From the NCBI RefSeq assembly GCF_013155125.1, contig NZ_CP053564.1, positions 5,835,501-5,899,500 of the forward strand: 64,000 nucleotides of DNA. Direction: 5' to 3'. Origin of the DNA: Pseudonocardia broussonetiae. GTDB taxonomy: Bacteria > Actinomycetota > Actinomycetes > Mycobacteriales > Pseudonocardiaceae. The notes under the pieces are model-generated. The model was not told where the DNA came from. It was given only the letters and a program-made list of their open reading frames with translations, and ran no database searches. Positions 1 to 7,390 of this stretch are shown here, one piece after another. The translations under genes and the position numbers were made by a program. Every line of letters begins with the position of its first letter. Position 1 is the stretch's first letter.

Positions 1-73
1 GGTCGGCCGGTGCGGACGGCGGTGCCGCACCGTCGGACGGGAGGTGCACGGTCACAGCGTAGGAGCGCTGCGG

Positions 74-193
74 TCAGCCGGTGAAGCTGCCGCCGTTCGC
101 GTCCACGACCGACCCGGTGATGCAGTCGGCACCCGGGGAGGCCAGGAATGCCGCGACCGAGGCGATCTCCTCGGCCCGACCGAACCGCTGGAG
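74..193 (-). pseudogene. 3' remnant of a short-chain dehydrogenase/reductase gene
   Basis: The last roughly 38 codons match the C-terminal end of SDR oxidoreductases: a 'RFGRAEEIASVAAFLAS' helix is followed by 'ITGSVVDANGG', the usual cofactor and tetramer-interface tail. The open frame continues upstream, but the residues there are Arg/Ala/Pro-rich and unlike the Rossmann fold, and no NAD-binding glycine motif or YxxxK site is found in any frame. It is therefore a truncated relic, not a working enzyme. Confidence 0.6.
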
Positions 194-358
194 ACCGAAC
201 CCACGCACACGACGCGACCGCCGCGCCGGCGCAGGTGTGGCAGCGCGGCCTGAACCCCCGACCCCCGTGGTGGGTAGGACGTCGTCGGTCCTCGATCGAG
301 TCCCGACCGCGCTGCGCGATGGTCGCGTCGGCACGATCGCGGAGGTGCTCGAGCCGAT

Positions 359-375
359 TCACCACGAGCGGGTGA
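359..375. promoter_or_regulatory. Inverted-repeat operator, island regulon
   Basis: TCACCA-CGAGC-GGGTGA, one mismatch in the left half-site. It ends 101 bp before the start of the carboxymuconolactone decarboxylase-like gene. Confidence 0.5.
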
Positions 376-476
376 GCCGCCGCAGGGCCGGGAGCCAGAG
401 GCTGTGGACGGTACCGAAGTCCGTCCACGACCCGCGGCACACCGGAGTGCCGCGGCCAGACCCGGAAGGAAGACAC

Positions 477-803
477 ATGGCTCTCGGAGAAGCACCCGTT
501 CTCGACACCCTGGTCGACATCAACGCCGCGGCCCTGCAGCGCACCGAGCTCGACGCGGTGACCCTGCTCATGGTGCGCATCGCCGCACTCGCGGCGGTCG
601 ACGCCTCCGCCACGTCGTACGTCATGCACATCGGACCGGCCGCCGAGGCGGGGCTGACCATCGAACAGGTCCAGGACGTGCTGGTGGCGGTCGCTCCGAT
701 CGTCGGTGCGCCTCGGGTCCTCAACGCCTCCCAGAACATCCTGGAGGCCTTCGGGCTCGCCGTCGCCGCGCTGCAGACGGTAGGGACGAACGCCGACGTC
801 TGA
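477..803 (+). CDS. Carboxymuconolactone decarboxylase (CMD/AhpD-fold) family protein
   Basis: A 108-residue all-helical protein, the normal size for a single CMD domain. The ATG is preceded by a good GGAAGGA ribosome binding site. The segment 'MHIGPAAEAGLTIEQVQDVL' is the family's core helix-turn. The CxxC pair that gives AhpD members peroxidase or disulfide-reductase activity is absent: the equivalent stretch reads 'DASATSYVMHI' with no cysteine. Thiol-based antioxidant activity is therefore unlikely and the function is unknown. It stands alone, transcribed toward a strong hairpin, with a regulon operator about 100 bp upstream. Confidence 0.8.
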   Translation: MALGEAPVLDTLVDINAAALQRTELDAVTLLMVRIAALAAVDASATSYVMHIGPAAEAGLTIEQVQDVLVAVAPIVGAPRVLNASQNILEAFGLAVAALQTVGTNADV

Positions 804-830
804 CCGACGCCCGGGTGCACGGTCGCCGCA

Positions 831-877
831 GCCGACCGGGCACCCCACCGGCTGCTCCGGTGGGGTGCCCGGTCGGC
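831..877. terminator. Strong bidirectional hairpin terminator
   Basis: Two perfectly complementary 21-nt arms (831-851 and 857-877) are separated by a 5-nt loop. The hairpin lies between the convergent stops of the CMD gene and the DUF7144 gene. There is no U tract, as is usual for GC-rich actinobacterial terminators. Confidence 0.8.
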
Positions 878-897
878 GTGTGCGGTGCGAGAACGCC

Positions 898-1332
898 TCA
901 GTGGCCGTCCGACCGGTCCATGACCAGCGCCGCGAGGACGGCGAGGTCGAGAGCGATCGTGACCACCGACCACAGCGGGTAGTAGGGCAGGAACAGGAAG
1001 TTCACGGACAGGCTGAGCACGACGACGGCGATCCCGGCCCACCGGGCCCACGCCGCGCCCCGCATGATCGCCAGCCCGACGAGGGCGACGACGGCGCCGA
1101 GCAGCAGGTGGACCCAGCCCCAGGCGGTCAGGTCGAAGGCGTAGAGGTGGCCGGCGTCGGTGACGTAGATCGTGTCGTTGAGCAGGGCGGGGATGCCGAT
1201 CAGCGCCTGGTAGCTGCCGATCACCAGCAGCATCGTCCCGGCGAAGGTGGTCCCACCGCTCCCCTGTCGCGCCGTTCGGCGGGGGGGCGAGGTGGCATCG
1301 GCTGTCGAGCCGGCAGGTACCTCGGTGGACAT
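898..1332 (-). CDS. DUF7144 family small membrane protein (copy 1)
   Basis: A 144-residue protein. A hydrophilic N-terminus of about 28 residues is followed by four predicted membrane helices. The loop 'FDLTAWGWVHLLLG' and the last-helix motif 'FLFLPYYPLWSVVTIALD' mark the actinobacterial DUF7144 family. The start has a GAGGAG ribosome binding site. Two paralogues lie at 33088-33507 and 34617-35042 with the same W-G-W and P-Y-P-x-W/V motifs. No enzymatic residues are visible and the role is unknown. Unlike its paralogues, this copy has no clear operator upstream. Confidence 0.85.
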   Translation of the reverse strand: MSTEVPAGSTADATSPPRRTARQGSGGTTFAGTMLLVIGSYQALIGIPALLNDTIYVTDAGHLYAFDLTAWGWVHLLLGAVVALVGLAIMRGAAWARWAGIAVVVLSLSVNFLFLPYYPLWSVVTIALDLAVLAALVMDRSDGH

Positions 1333-1475
1333 GTCTGACTCCTCGGCAGTGGGGGACGGCGGGCACGTGAACGGTCGCGGCGACGTGCCGACGGCGCCTC
1401 CCCCGGAACGTGTGAAAGCACGGTCTGCGCCGAGGAGCGCGAGCGGTGCCGGTGCCGTGCCGGCGCCGCCCGCGG

Positions 1476-1691
1476 TCAGGCCGCGATGACGAACAGCCCG
1501 TAGAGCACGATCAGCAGTGCGGCGAGCAGACAGCCCGACGCGACGACGACGCCCCCGGCCCGGCCCGCCGCCGTGGCGTCCGCCCGGGTGCCGGCCGACA
1601 GGCCGACGACCGCGCAGCCGACCAGCACCACGACGACCACCGTGGTGGCGGCGGACACCGCGGCGACGACGATCAGGGTCACCCAGTGCAC
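1476..1691 (-). CDS. Small two-helix membrane protein downstream of the phosphate permease
   Basis: A 71-residue hydrophobic protein with a GTG start. It consists of two membrane segments (about residues 4-30 and 47-69) joined by a short polar loop 'AGTRADATAAGRAGG'. It starts 16 bp after the phosphate permease stop on the same strand and is probably co-transcribed. I do not recognise a family. It could be a permease accessory subunit, but nothing beyond position suggests this. Confidence 0.6.
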   Translation of the reverse strand: MHWVTLIVVAAVSAATTVVVVVLVGCAVVGLSAGTRADATAAGRAGGVVVASGCLLAALLIVLYGLFVIAA

Positions 1692-1707
1692 CGTGGTCCC
1701 CTTCCGG

Positions 1708-2835
1708 TCAGGCCGCGAGCGAGGCGGGCGGCGAGGCGGGCATGTCGGTGACGTTGTCCGCGGTCACCGGGCTGCGCCGGGACGCCGCGTAGATGCCGCC
1801 GCCCAGCGCCAGTCCCGTGGCCGCGACGACGGCCACCCCGCCGGGGCCGTGCGCCGCCACCCAGGACGCCGTGGCGCCCACCGCCGCCGCGGCGGGCAGG
1901 GTCACGACCCAGGCCAGCACCAGCCGGCGGGCCAGGCTCCAGTGCACCGACGCCAGCCGTCGCCCGGCCGCCGCACCGAAGATCGAACCGGTGCACACCT
2001 GCGTGGTGGACAGGGGGATGCCCAGGTGGGTCGAGGTGAGGATGATCGCGGCGCTGGTCGTCTCCGCGGTGAAGCCCTGGGCGGACCGGATGTCGCCGAC
2101 CCGCTTCCCCAGGGTCCGGATGATCCGCCATCCACCCATGTAGGTGCCCAGCGCGATCGCCAGCGCGGCGCTGAGCACCACCCACAACGGCGGGGTCGAG
2201 CCCGGTCGGAGCAGACCCGCCGTGACCAGCGTCAGCGTGATCACCCCCATCGTCTTCTGCGCGTCGTTCGCGCCGTGGGCCAGGGCCACCATCGACGCCG
2301 AGAGGACCTGCCCGGCCCGGAAACCCCGGTCCGCGGTCCCGGGATCCGCCCTGGCGGTGAGCAGGTAGACGATCCCGGTCGCGACGAGTGCGATGAGACC
2401 GGCCAGCAGCGGCGAGACGATCGCCGGGACCACGACCTTGCCCAGCAGTCCCCCGACGTTCACCGCACCGGCGCCGCCCACCACGAGCGTGGCCCCGATG
2501 AGGCCGCCGAACAGGGCGTGCGACGAGCTCGACGGCAGCCCGAGCAGCCAGGTCAGCATGTTCCACAGGATGGCTCCCACCAGTGCGGCGAACACGACCG
2601 CCGGGGTGATCCGCGCCTCGTCCACCAGCCCGCCGGCGATCGTCATCGCGACCTGGACGGACAGGAAGGCCCCGGCCAGGTTCAGCAGCCCGGCGATCGT
2701 GACGGCGACCTTCGGCCGCAGTGCGCCGGTGGCGATGGAGGTGGCCATCGCGTTCGCCGTGTCGTGGAAGCCGTTCGTGAAGTCGAAGATCAACGCCGTC
2801 ACCACGACCAGTCCGACGACCAGTGCCACGTCCAT
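1708..2835 (-). CDS. pit: PiT-family inorganic phosphate transporter
   Basis: A 375-residue membrane protein of the low-affinity, cation-coupled phosphate transporter family. Both signature PiT repeats are present: 'DFTNGFHDTANAMATSI' near the N-terminus and 'ALAHGANDAQKTMGVITL' in the second half, which together form the inverted-repeat transport core. I chose the ATG at 2835 because helix 1 follows directly; an upstream start would add a 15-residue non-conserved leader. A regulon operator lies 114 bp upstream, suggesting phosphate uptake is tied to the stress island. No PhoU-like partner is adjacent. Confidence 0.93.
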   Translation of the reverse strand: MDVALVVGLVVVTALIFDFTNGFHDTANAMATSIATGALRPKVAVTIAGLLNLAGAFLSVQVAMTIAGGLVDEARITPAVVFAALVGAILWNMLTWLLGLPSSSSHALFGGLIGATLVVGGAGAVNVGGLLGKVVVPAIVSPLLAGLIALVATGIVYLLTARADPGTADRGFRAGQVLSASMVALAHGANDAQKTMGVITLTLVTAGLLRPGSTPPLWVVLSAALAIALGTYMGGWRIIRTLGKRVGDIRSAQGFTAETTSAAIILTSTHLGIPLSTTQVCTGSIFGAAAGRRLASVHWSLARRLVLAWVVTLPAAAAVGATASWVAAHGPGGVAVVAATGLALGGGIYAASRRSPVTADNVTDMPASPPASLAA

Positions 2836-2949
2836 GAGCACGCCTCCTACGGCTGTCCCCGCCTGCGTCCGGGCCGGCACCGCCGGCGCCGTGCGCCACA
2901 GCGCGCTCCGCCGGCTCGGCGAGAGTCGGACGGGCGCACCGGCGCGGCG

Positions 2950-2966
2950 TCATCCGCCCAGGGCGA
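2950..2966. promoter_or_regulatory. Inverted-repeat operator, island regulon
   Basis: TCATCC-GCCCA-GGGCGA. It lies 114 bp upstream of the phosphate permease start. Confidence 0.6.
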
Positions 2967-3099
2967 AACCGCCCGCGGTCACGCAGCAGGCCGACGACCG
3001 GGTCGGCCGCCGGCGTGACCGACGCAGCGCGCACCGCCCCGGGCGGACGGTGTGCGGCGATCGGCGGACGCGGGGCGTAGGACGCACCGACGCCCCCGG

Positions 3100-3116
3100 T
3101 CACCCCTCCTGGATGA
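3100..3116. promoter_or_regulatory. Inverted-repeat operator, island regulon
   Basis: TCACCC-CTCCT-GGATGA. It ends 76 bp before the lipid kinase start. Confidence 0.65.
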
Positions 3117-3192
3117 GACGCGCCCCCTCCTCTCCGGCGACCCTGCTCCCGGCCCGCACAGCAGGCGGGCCCCGACGGTGGTGGGAGGACTC

Positions 3193-4560
3193 ATGAGCGG
3201 TCCCGCGCAGTGGACGGTGAGCCGCGGCCAGCAGGCAGCGGCGGCCGTCGCGCTGATCGCCGCGGCGCTGACCCTCGGGGTCGGCGCGACCGTCGCCGTC
3301 ATCCGCTTCCCGAGCGGGCTCGGGGTGCTGGCCTGCGTGGTGGTCGCGGTGGCCGCGGCCTGGTTCGCCGTGGTCCGCACAGGCGTCGCCCGCATCGTCG
3401 GCGCGGTGCTCGCGGTACTCGCGCTGGCCGGCGCAGCCGGCCTGCTCCTCCGCGACGGCTGGTGGCTCTACCTGGCCGGGCTCGTGGTCGGCGTGGCGAT
3501 CTGGCACGCGGCCGCACGGGTCGCGTTCCGGGTGCACGTCACGCTGCCCCCGGCCGAGCCGCCCCGGAACCCGGTGCTGTTCGTCAACCCGTGGTCCGGC
3601 GGCGGGAAGGCGGCCGCGGTCGGGCTCGTCGAACGAGCGGCGGAGCGCGGGATCCGGAGCGTGCAGCTGCGACGGGGCGACGACCTCGACCAGCTCGTCC
3701 GGCAGGCCGTCGCCGAGGGGGCCGACGGCCTGGCAGCAGCCGGCGGCGACGGCACGCAGGCCGTGGTGGCGACCGCGGCCGCCGAGCACGGGCTGCCCTA
3801 CGCCTGCATCCCGGCCGGTACCCGCAACCACTTCGCGCTGGACCTCGGCGTGGACCGCGACGACGTCGTCGGGGCTCTCGACGCCTTCGTCGACGGCGGT
3901 GAGCACGTCGTCGACCTGGGTGAGGTCAACGGGAGGGTCTTCGTCAACAACGTCTCGATGGGCCTGTACGCCGAGGCCGTGCAGAGCGCGGACTACCGCG
4001 ACGCCAAGATCCGCACGCTGCTCGACACGGTGCCGGCGGTGCTGGGGCCGTCGGGTGACGCGCTCGACCTGAACTGGGTGGCCCCCGACGGGAGCCTCCA
4101 CGCGTCGGCGGCGACCATCCTGGTGTCCAACAACCCCTACCGGTTGGGGCACGCCCTCGGCTCCGGGACCCGCCCGCGGATCGACGCCGGCCGGCTCGGG
4201 GTCGCCGTCGTGCCGGCCCGGGGCGACAGGGGTGCGGGGCGCCGCGGCCGGGCGGTCCTGCAGCAGTGGTCGACCTCCGAGTTCGAGGTCGGCTCGGCAC
4301 GGCCCGTCCCCCTGGGGATCGACGGCGAGGCGGTCGTGCTGGTGCCCCCGGTCCGCTTCCGGATCCGGCCGCGCACGTTGCGCGTGCGCATCTCCCCCCG
4401 CCATCCGGGCGCGTCGCCGTCGACCCTGCAGCCGGACCGCGTGATGGACAGCCTGCGGGCGCTGGCGGCCATAGCCGCGGGTCGGGTTCCCCACCCGTCC
4501 GCACCCACCACCACGTCCGCACCACCCACCACCACGGCCGGAAGGCCGACCGATCCGTGA
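3193..4560 (+). CDS. Membrane-anchored diacylglycerol kinase-family lipid kinase
   Basis: A 455-residue protein. Residues 15-115 form about four membrane helices. The DAGK catalytic domain follows, with 'NPWSGGGKA' from residue 132, the nucleotide-binding GGDGT at 184-188 and 'PAGTRNHFALDLG' shortly after, all intact. Such enzymes phosphorylate diacylglycerol, sphingoid bases or related lipids with ATP, and the exact substrate cannot be read from sequence. The C-terminal tail is Pro/Thr-rich and probably disordered. The ATG is preceded by GGGAGGA. A small basic gene follows 17 bp downstream and an operator lies 76 bp upstream. Confidence 0.9.
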   Translation: MSGPAQWTVSRGQQAAAAVALIAAALTLGVGATVAVIRFPSGLGVLACVVVAVAAAWFAVVRTGVARIVGAVLAVLALAGAAGLLLRDGWWLYLAGLVVGVAIWHAAARVAFRVHVTLPPAEPPRNPVLFVNPWSGGGKAAAVGLVERAAERGIRSVQLRRGDDLDQLVRQAVAEGADGLAAAGGDGTQAVVATAAAEHGLPYACIPAGTRNHFALDLGVDRDDVVGALDAFVDGGEHVVDLGEVNGRVFVNNVSMGLYAEAVQSADYRDAKIRTLLDTVPAVLGPSGDALDLNWVAPDGSLHASAATILVSNNPYRLGHALGSGTRPRIDAGRLGVAVVPARGDRGAGRRGRAVLQQWSTSEFEVGSARPVPLGIDGEAVVLVPPVRFRIRPRTLRVRISPRHPGASPSTLQPDRVMDSLRALAAIAAGRVPHPSAPTTTSAPPTTTAGRPTDP

Positions 4561-4577
4561 TCGACGGAGGAGACGAG

Positions 4578-4712
4578 ATGGGCAAGCTCGGCAAGAAGCT
4601 GGCGAAGTTCGCGGACTCGCCGAAGGGACGCAAGCTGCGGAAGAAGGCGCGGAGCAAGGCCGAGGACCCGGCCACCAGGGCGAAGCTGCGGAAGAAGCTC
4701 GGCAGGCGGTAG
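4578..4712 (+). CDS. Very basic 44-residue protein
   Basis: It is rich in lysine and arginine ('GKLGKKLAKFADSPKGRKLR') with no hydrophobic segment. A strong GGAGGAGAC ribosome binding site precedes the ATG, so translation looks real. It follows the lipid kinase by 17 bp in a likely operon. The charge suggests nucleic-acid or anionic-lipid binding. I know of no named family. Confidence 0.6.
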   Translation: MGKLGKKLAKFADSPKGRKLRKKARSKAEDPATRAKLRKKLGRR

Positions 4713-4778
4713 TGGCGCGACGCGGTTCCGGTGCCGACGCAGGCCCGGTGACGTAGCCCCGCCGGGTGGGCGCACGGC

Positions 4779-7313
4779 TCAGCCCAGCAGCCGCCGCTGG
4801 ATCGCGCCGTCCACCGCCTCGCGCCGGCTGGAGACGCCGAGCTTGCTGTAGATGGAGCGGATGTGGCTCTTGACGGTGTTCACCGACACCGTGAGCTCGT
4901 CGGCGATCTCCGTGGCGCTCAGCAGGGACGGGAGCAGCGCCAGCACGTCGTGCTCGCGATCGCTCAGGCACGTCGACCCGCGCCTGCCCGCCGTCGACCG
5001 GGCCACGGCGATCCGGCGCAGGTACCCCGTGCCCACCGCGGGCGGCGCCACCGACCGCAGCAGGTCTGCGGGCGGGCCGGACATCGCGGCGAAGGGCCGC
5101 ACGACGTCCAGGTCCGCACCCAGCTGCAGCGCGGCCGCGAGTTCGGACCGTCCCCCGAGCGGGTCGCCGGTGTGCAGCGCGGCACCGGCCAGGAGCACGT
5201 GCGCCTCGACCTCGGTCTGCGCGGCCAGCGCCGGCACCGAACCCGACTTCAGCGGCTCGAGTGCGGCGATGGCGGCCTCGAACCGGCCGGCGAGCACATG
5301 GGCCCGGGCGTCCATCACCAGGATCTCGCCGACCTTGCCGATCCTGCGCTCGAGCCGGACGGCGGTGTCGGAGGCCACCGCGTCGCCACCCTGGGCGAGG
5401 ACGGCGAAGTGCTCCAGCGAGGCGAGCGCGGCCAGCAGGGGCGCGGGCGCGACGACTCCCGAGAAGTCGACCGGCACGAGCGGCTCCGGCCCGGACTCCC
5501 CCAGGTCGGCGTCCGCCGCGCGGCGCACCACGCGCAGGATGAGGTCCGCCACCTCGGGCAACGGCTGCCCGACCGCCAGCACGTCGTCGGCCCGGGACCG
5601 GGCCGCCACCGGTTCCCCGGCGAGCAGGTCGCGGTAGGCCAGCACCGCTGTGGCCTCCGCGGCCCACTCGGCGGAGGGGTAGCCGACAGCGGCGGACGTC
5701 CGGACCGCGGACGTGGCGGCGGCCGCCATCGCACGATGATCGCCGTACGCCGCCTCGAGCAGCGCGAGCCGGGAGAGCGCACGCACCTCGAGGCAGGCGA
5801 GGTCGTGGGCGTGGGCGCACGCGGCCGCACCGGCGAGGGACGCCCGCAGCTCGTCCTGGTCCTCCTCGTCCGCAGCGCGGGCCTCCGCCCGACCCAGCAC
5901 CCCCAGCACCTCCAGCTCCGGCGGCACCGGGCCGGGCGGGACCTCCTGCAGGGTCGGCCGACCGTCCACGAGGAGCCCCACCGCAGCATCGAGGGCGCCC
6001 AGCTCCGGTCCGGGATCCGCCGGGCGCACCCGCCGTGCCTGCTCCAGGGCCGCGACGGCATCGACCTCCGCTCCGCGCAGGTGGAGGACCAGCGCCGAGA
6101 GCAGCGCCATCCGCGCGTCGGCGGCCACCGCCGCACTCCCGGCCGAGACGAGCGCCCGCCGCACCGGGTCCTGCCGACCGGCCGCGACGAGCCGGACACC
6201 GCTGTCCCGGAGGGCCTCCGCCAGCAGCGCCGGATCGCCGGCGCGCTCCGCGTGCCGGAGCGCGTGCACCGGGTCGTCGGCGGCGAGCCACCACCGTGCC
6301 GCGATGGTGTGCGACGAGTGGTGCCGAGCGGGGTGGTGGCCCTCCAGGTCGGCCTCGAGGTAGGCGCGGAACAGCGGATGGATGTGGTAGCTCTCGAGAT
6401 CGGTGCGGTACACCAGCCCGGTGCCGCGCACCATGTCGTCCAGTACGCGTCGGGCGTCGGGGCGACCGAACAGCGCCTCGGCCAGCCCGACCTGCAGGCG
6501 TCCGCACACCGCGCCCATCCCCAGCTGCCTCCTGGTCGGTGCGGGCAGACCGGCCATCACCTCGTCGGTGAGGTAGTCGGCGATCGAGCGGTCGCTCCCC
6601 GAGAAGTGCGCGATGAAGCCGCCGGGATCGTCGGTGGACCGCAGCGCCAGCACGGCGAACCGCAGTCCGGCCACCCAGCCGTCGGTGCGCTCGTGCAGGA
6701 CCGCCACCTCCTCCGCACTCGCCACCACCTCGCACGCGCGCAGCAGGGCCTCGGTCTCGGCCAGGTCGAACCGCAGCGCGTCGGCCCGCAGCTCCCGCAG
6801 CTGGCCCTCGAGGCGCAGTCGGGGCAGCGGCAGCAGCGCGTCCCGCCGGCTGACCAGCACCAGCTGCAAGCCTGCCGGTCGACGGCGGACGAGGCGGGCG
6901 AGGTCCCGCAGTGCGGGTTCCGCCAGGTCGTGGACGTCGTCGAGGACCAACCGCACCGGCGACGCAGCGTCGAGCACCGCCCCCAGGTCGTCGACGAAGT
7001 CCGCGTCCGACCCGCGGGCGCCGACCCGCGCGATCCCGGGCGCCAACCCGGGGACGGCGGCGAGCGAGGCCAACAGGGTCGCGCGGAACCGCGCTGCGTC
7101 GTCCGCCGCGTCCACCGCCACCCACGCGACGGGCAGACCGCCGGGCCGGCTCGACCATTCGGCCACGAGCACGGTCTTGCCGTACCCGGCCGGTGCGACG
7201 ACCGAGACCAGCTGCCCCGGCTCCGCGCTGTCCAGCAGATCGAGCAGGTGGCCGCGGGACGCGAGACCAGGTGGCAGCTCGGGCATCGTGATCTTGCTCA
7301 TCGGAATGCGCAT
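4779..7313 (-). CDS. MalT-type (LAL) LuxR-family transcriptional regulator 1
   Basis: An 844-residue protein with the large ATP-binding LuxR architecture. An N-terminal STAND/AAA-like NTPase has Walker A 'APAGYGKTVL' at residues 40-49 and Walker B 'VRLVLDDVHDL'. A long helical TPR-like sensor region follows, and then a C-terminal LuxR helix-turn-helix ('LSDREHDVLALL', then 'ATEIADELTVSVNTVKSHI'). Such proteins oligomerise on binding an inducer and ATP, then activate transcription. The ATG at 7313 has an AGGAGG site; 7301 is an alternative. An operator 52 bp upstream suggests feedback control. It is the last of three same-strand regulators. Confidence 0.92.
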   Translation of the reverse strand: MRIPMSKITMPELPPGLASRGHLLDLLDSAEPGQLVSVVAPAGYGKTVLVAEWSSRPGGLPVAWVAVDAADDAARFRATLLASLAAVPGLAPGIARVGARGSDADFVDDLGAVLDAASPVRLVLDDVHDLAEPALRDLARLVRRRPAGLQLVLVSRRDALLPLPRLRLEGQLRELRADALRFDLAETEALLRACEVVASAEEVAVLHERTDGWVAGLRFAVLALRSTDDPGGFIAHFSGSDRSIADYLTDEVMAGLPAPTRRQLGMGAVCGRLQVGLAEALFGRPDARRVLDDMVRGTGLVYRTDLESYHIHPLFRAYLEADLEGHHPARHHSSHTIAARWWLAADDPVHALRHAERAGDPALLAEALRDSGVRLVAAGRQDPVRRALVSAGSAAVAADARMALLSALVLHLRGAEVDAVAALEQARRVRPADPGPELGALDAAVGLLVDGRPTLQEVPPGPVPPELEVLGVLGRAEARAADEEDQDELRASLAGAAACAHAHDLACLEVRALSRLALLEAAYGDHRAMAAAATSAVRTSAAVGYPSAEWAAEATAVLAYRDLLAGEPVAARSRADDVLAVGQPLPEVADLILRVVRRAADADLGESGPEPLVPVDFSGVVAPAPLLAALASLEHFAVLAQGGDAVASDTAVRLERRIGKVGEILVMDARAHVLAGRFEAAIAALEPLKSGSVPALAAQTEVEAHVLLAGAALHTGDPLGGRSELAAALQLGADLDVVRPFAAMSGPPADLLRSVAPPAVGTGYLRRIAVARSTAGRRGSTCLSDREHDVLALLPSLLSATEIADELTVSVNTVKSHIRSIYSKLGVSSRREAVDGAIQRRLLG

Positions 7314-7365
7314 GGCGGTTTCGCCCTCCTGACCGCCATCGTGGTCCGCGGAGGGTGAGACGACA

Positions 7366-7382
7366 CCATCCTCAGGGGGTGA
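7366..7382. promoter_or_regulatory. Inverted-repeat operator, island regulon
   Basis: CCATCC-TCAGG-GGGTGA. It lies 52 bp before the start of LuxR regulator 1, overlapping the spacer after regulator 2. Confidence 0.55.
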
Positions 7383-7390
7383 GCGTCCCC

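Larger units (their letters stand above)
2836..3192. other. 357-bp intergenic region between divergent phosphate permease and lipid kinase genes
   Basis: No coding sequence is supported here. It carries two copies of the island operator (2950-2966 and 3100-3116), positioned to serve the leftward and rightward genes respectively. Confidence 0.6.

Noticed and set aside
3100..3116. Operator repeats first considered as -10 elements of a SigB/SigF-type promoter (GGGTA-like)
   Set aside because: The two half-sites are symmetrical with a constant 5-bp spacer, the bases after GGG are TGA rather than TAT/TAC, and no GTTT-like -35 element recurs at a fixed distance, so a dimeric regulator site fits better.
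3100..7158. A 1352-codon minus-strand open frame
   Set aside because: It is an Arg/Gly/Pro-rich shadow of the lipid kinase and LuxR regulator 1 in another frame; GC-rich DNA rarely produces stops in such frames. The real genes have domains and ribosome binding sites.
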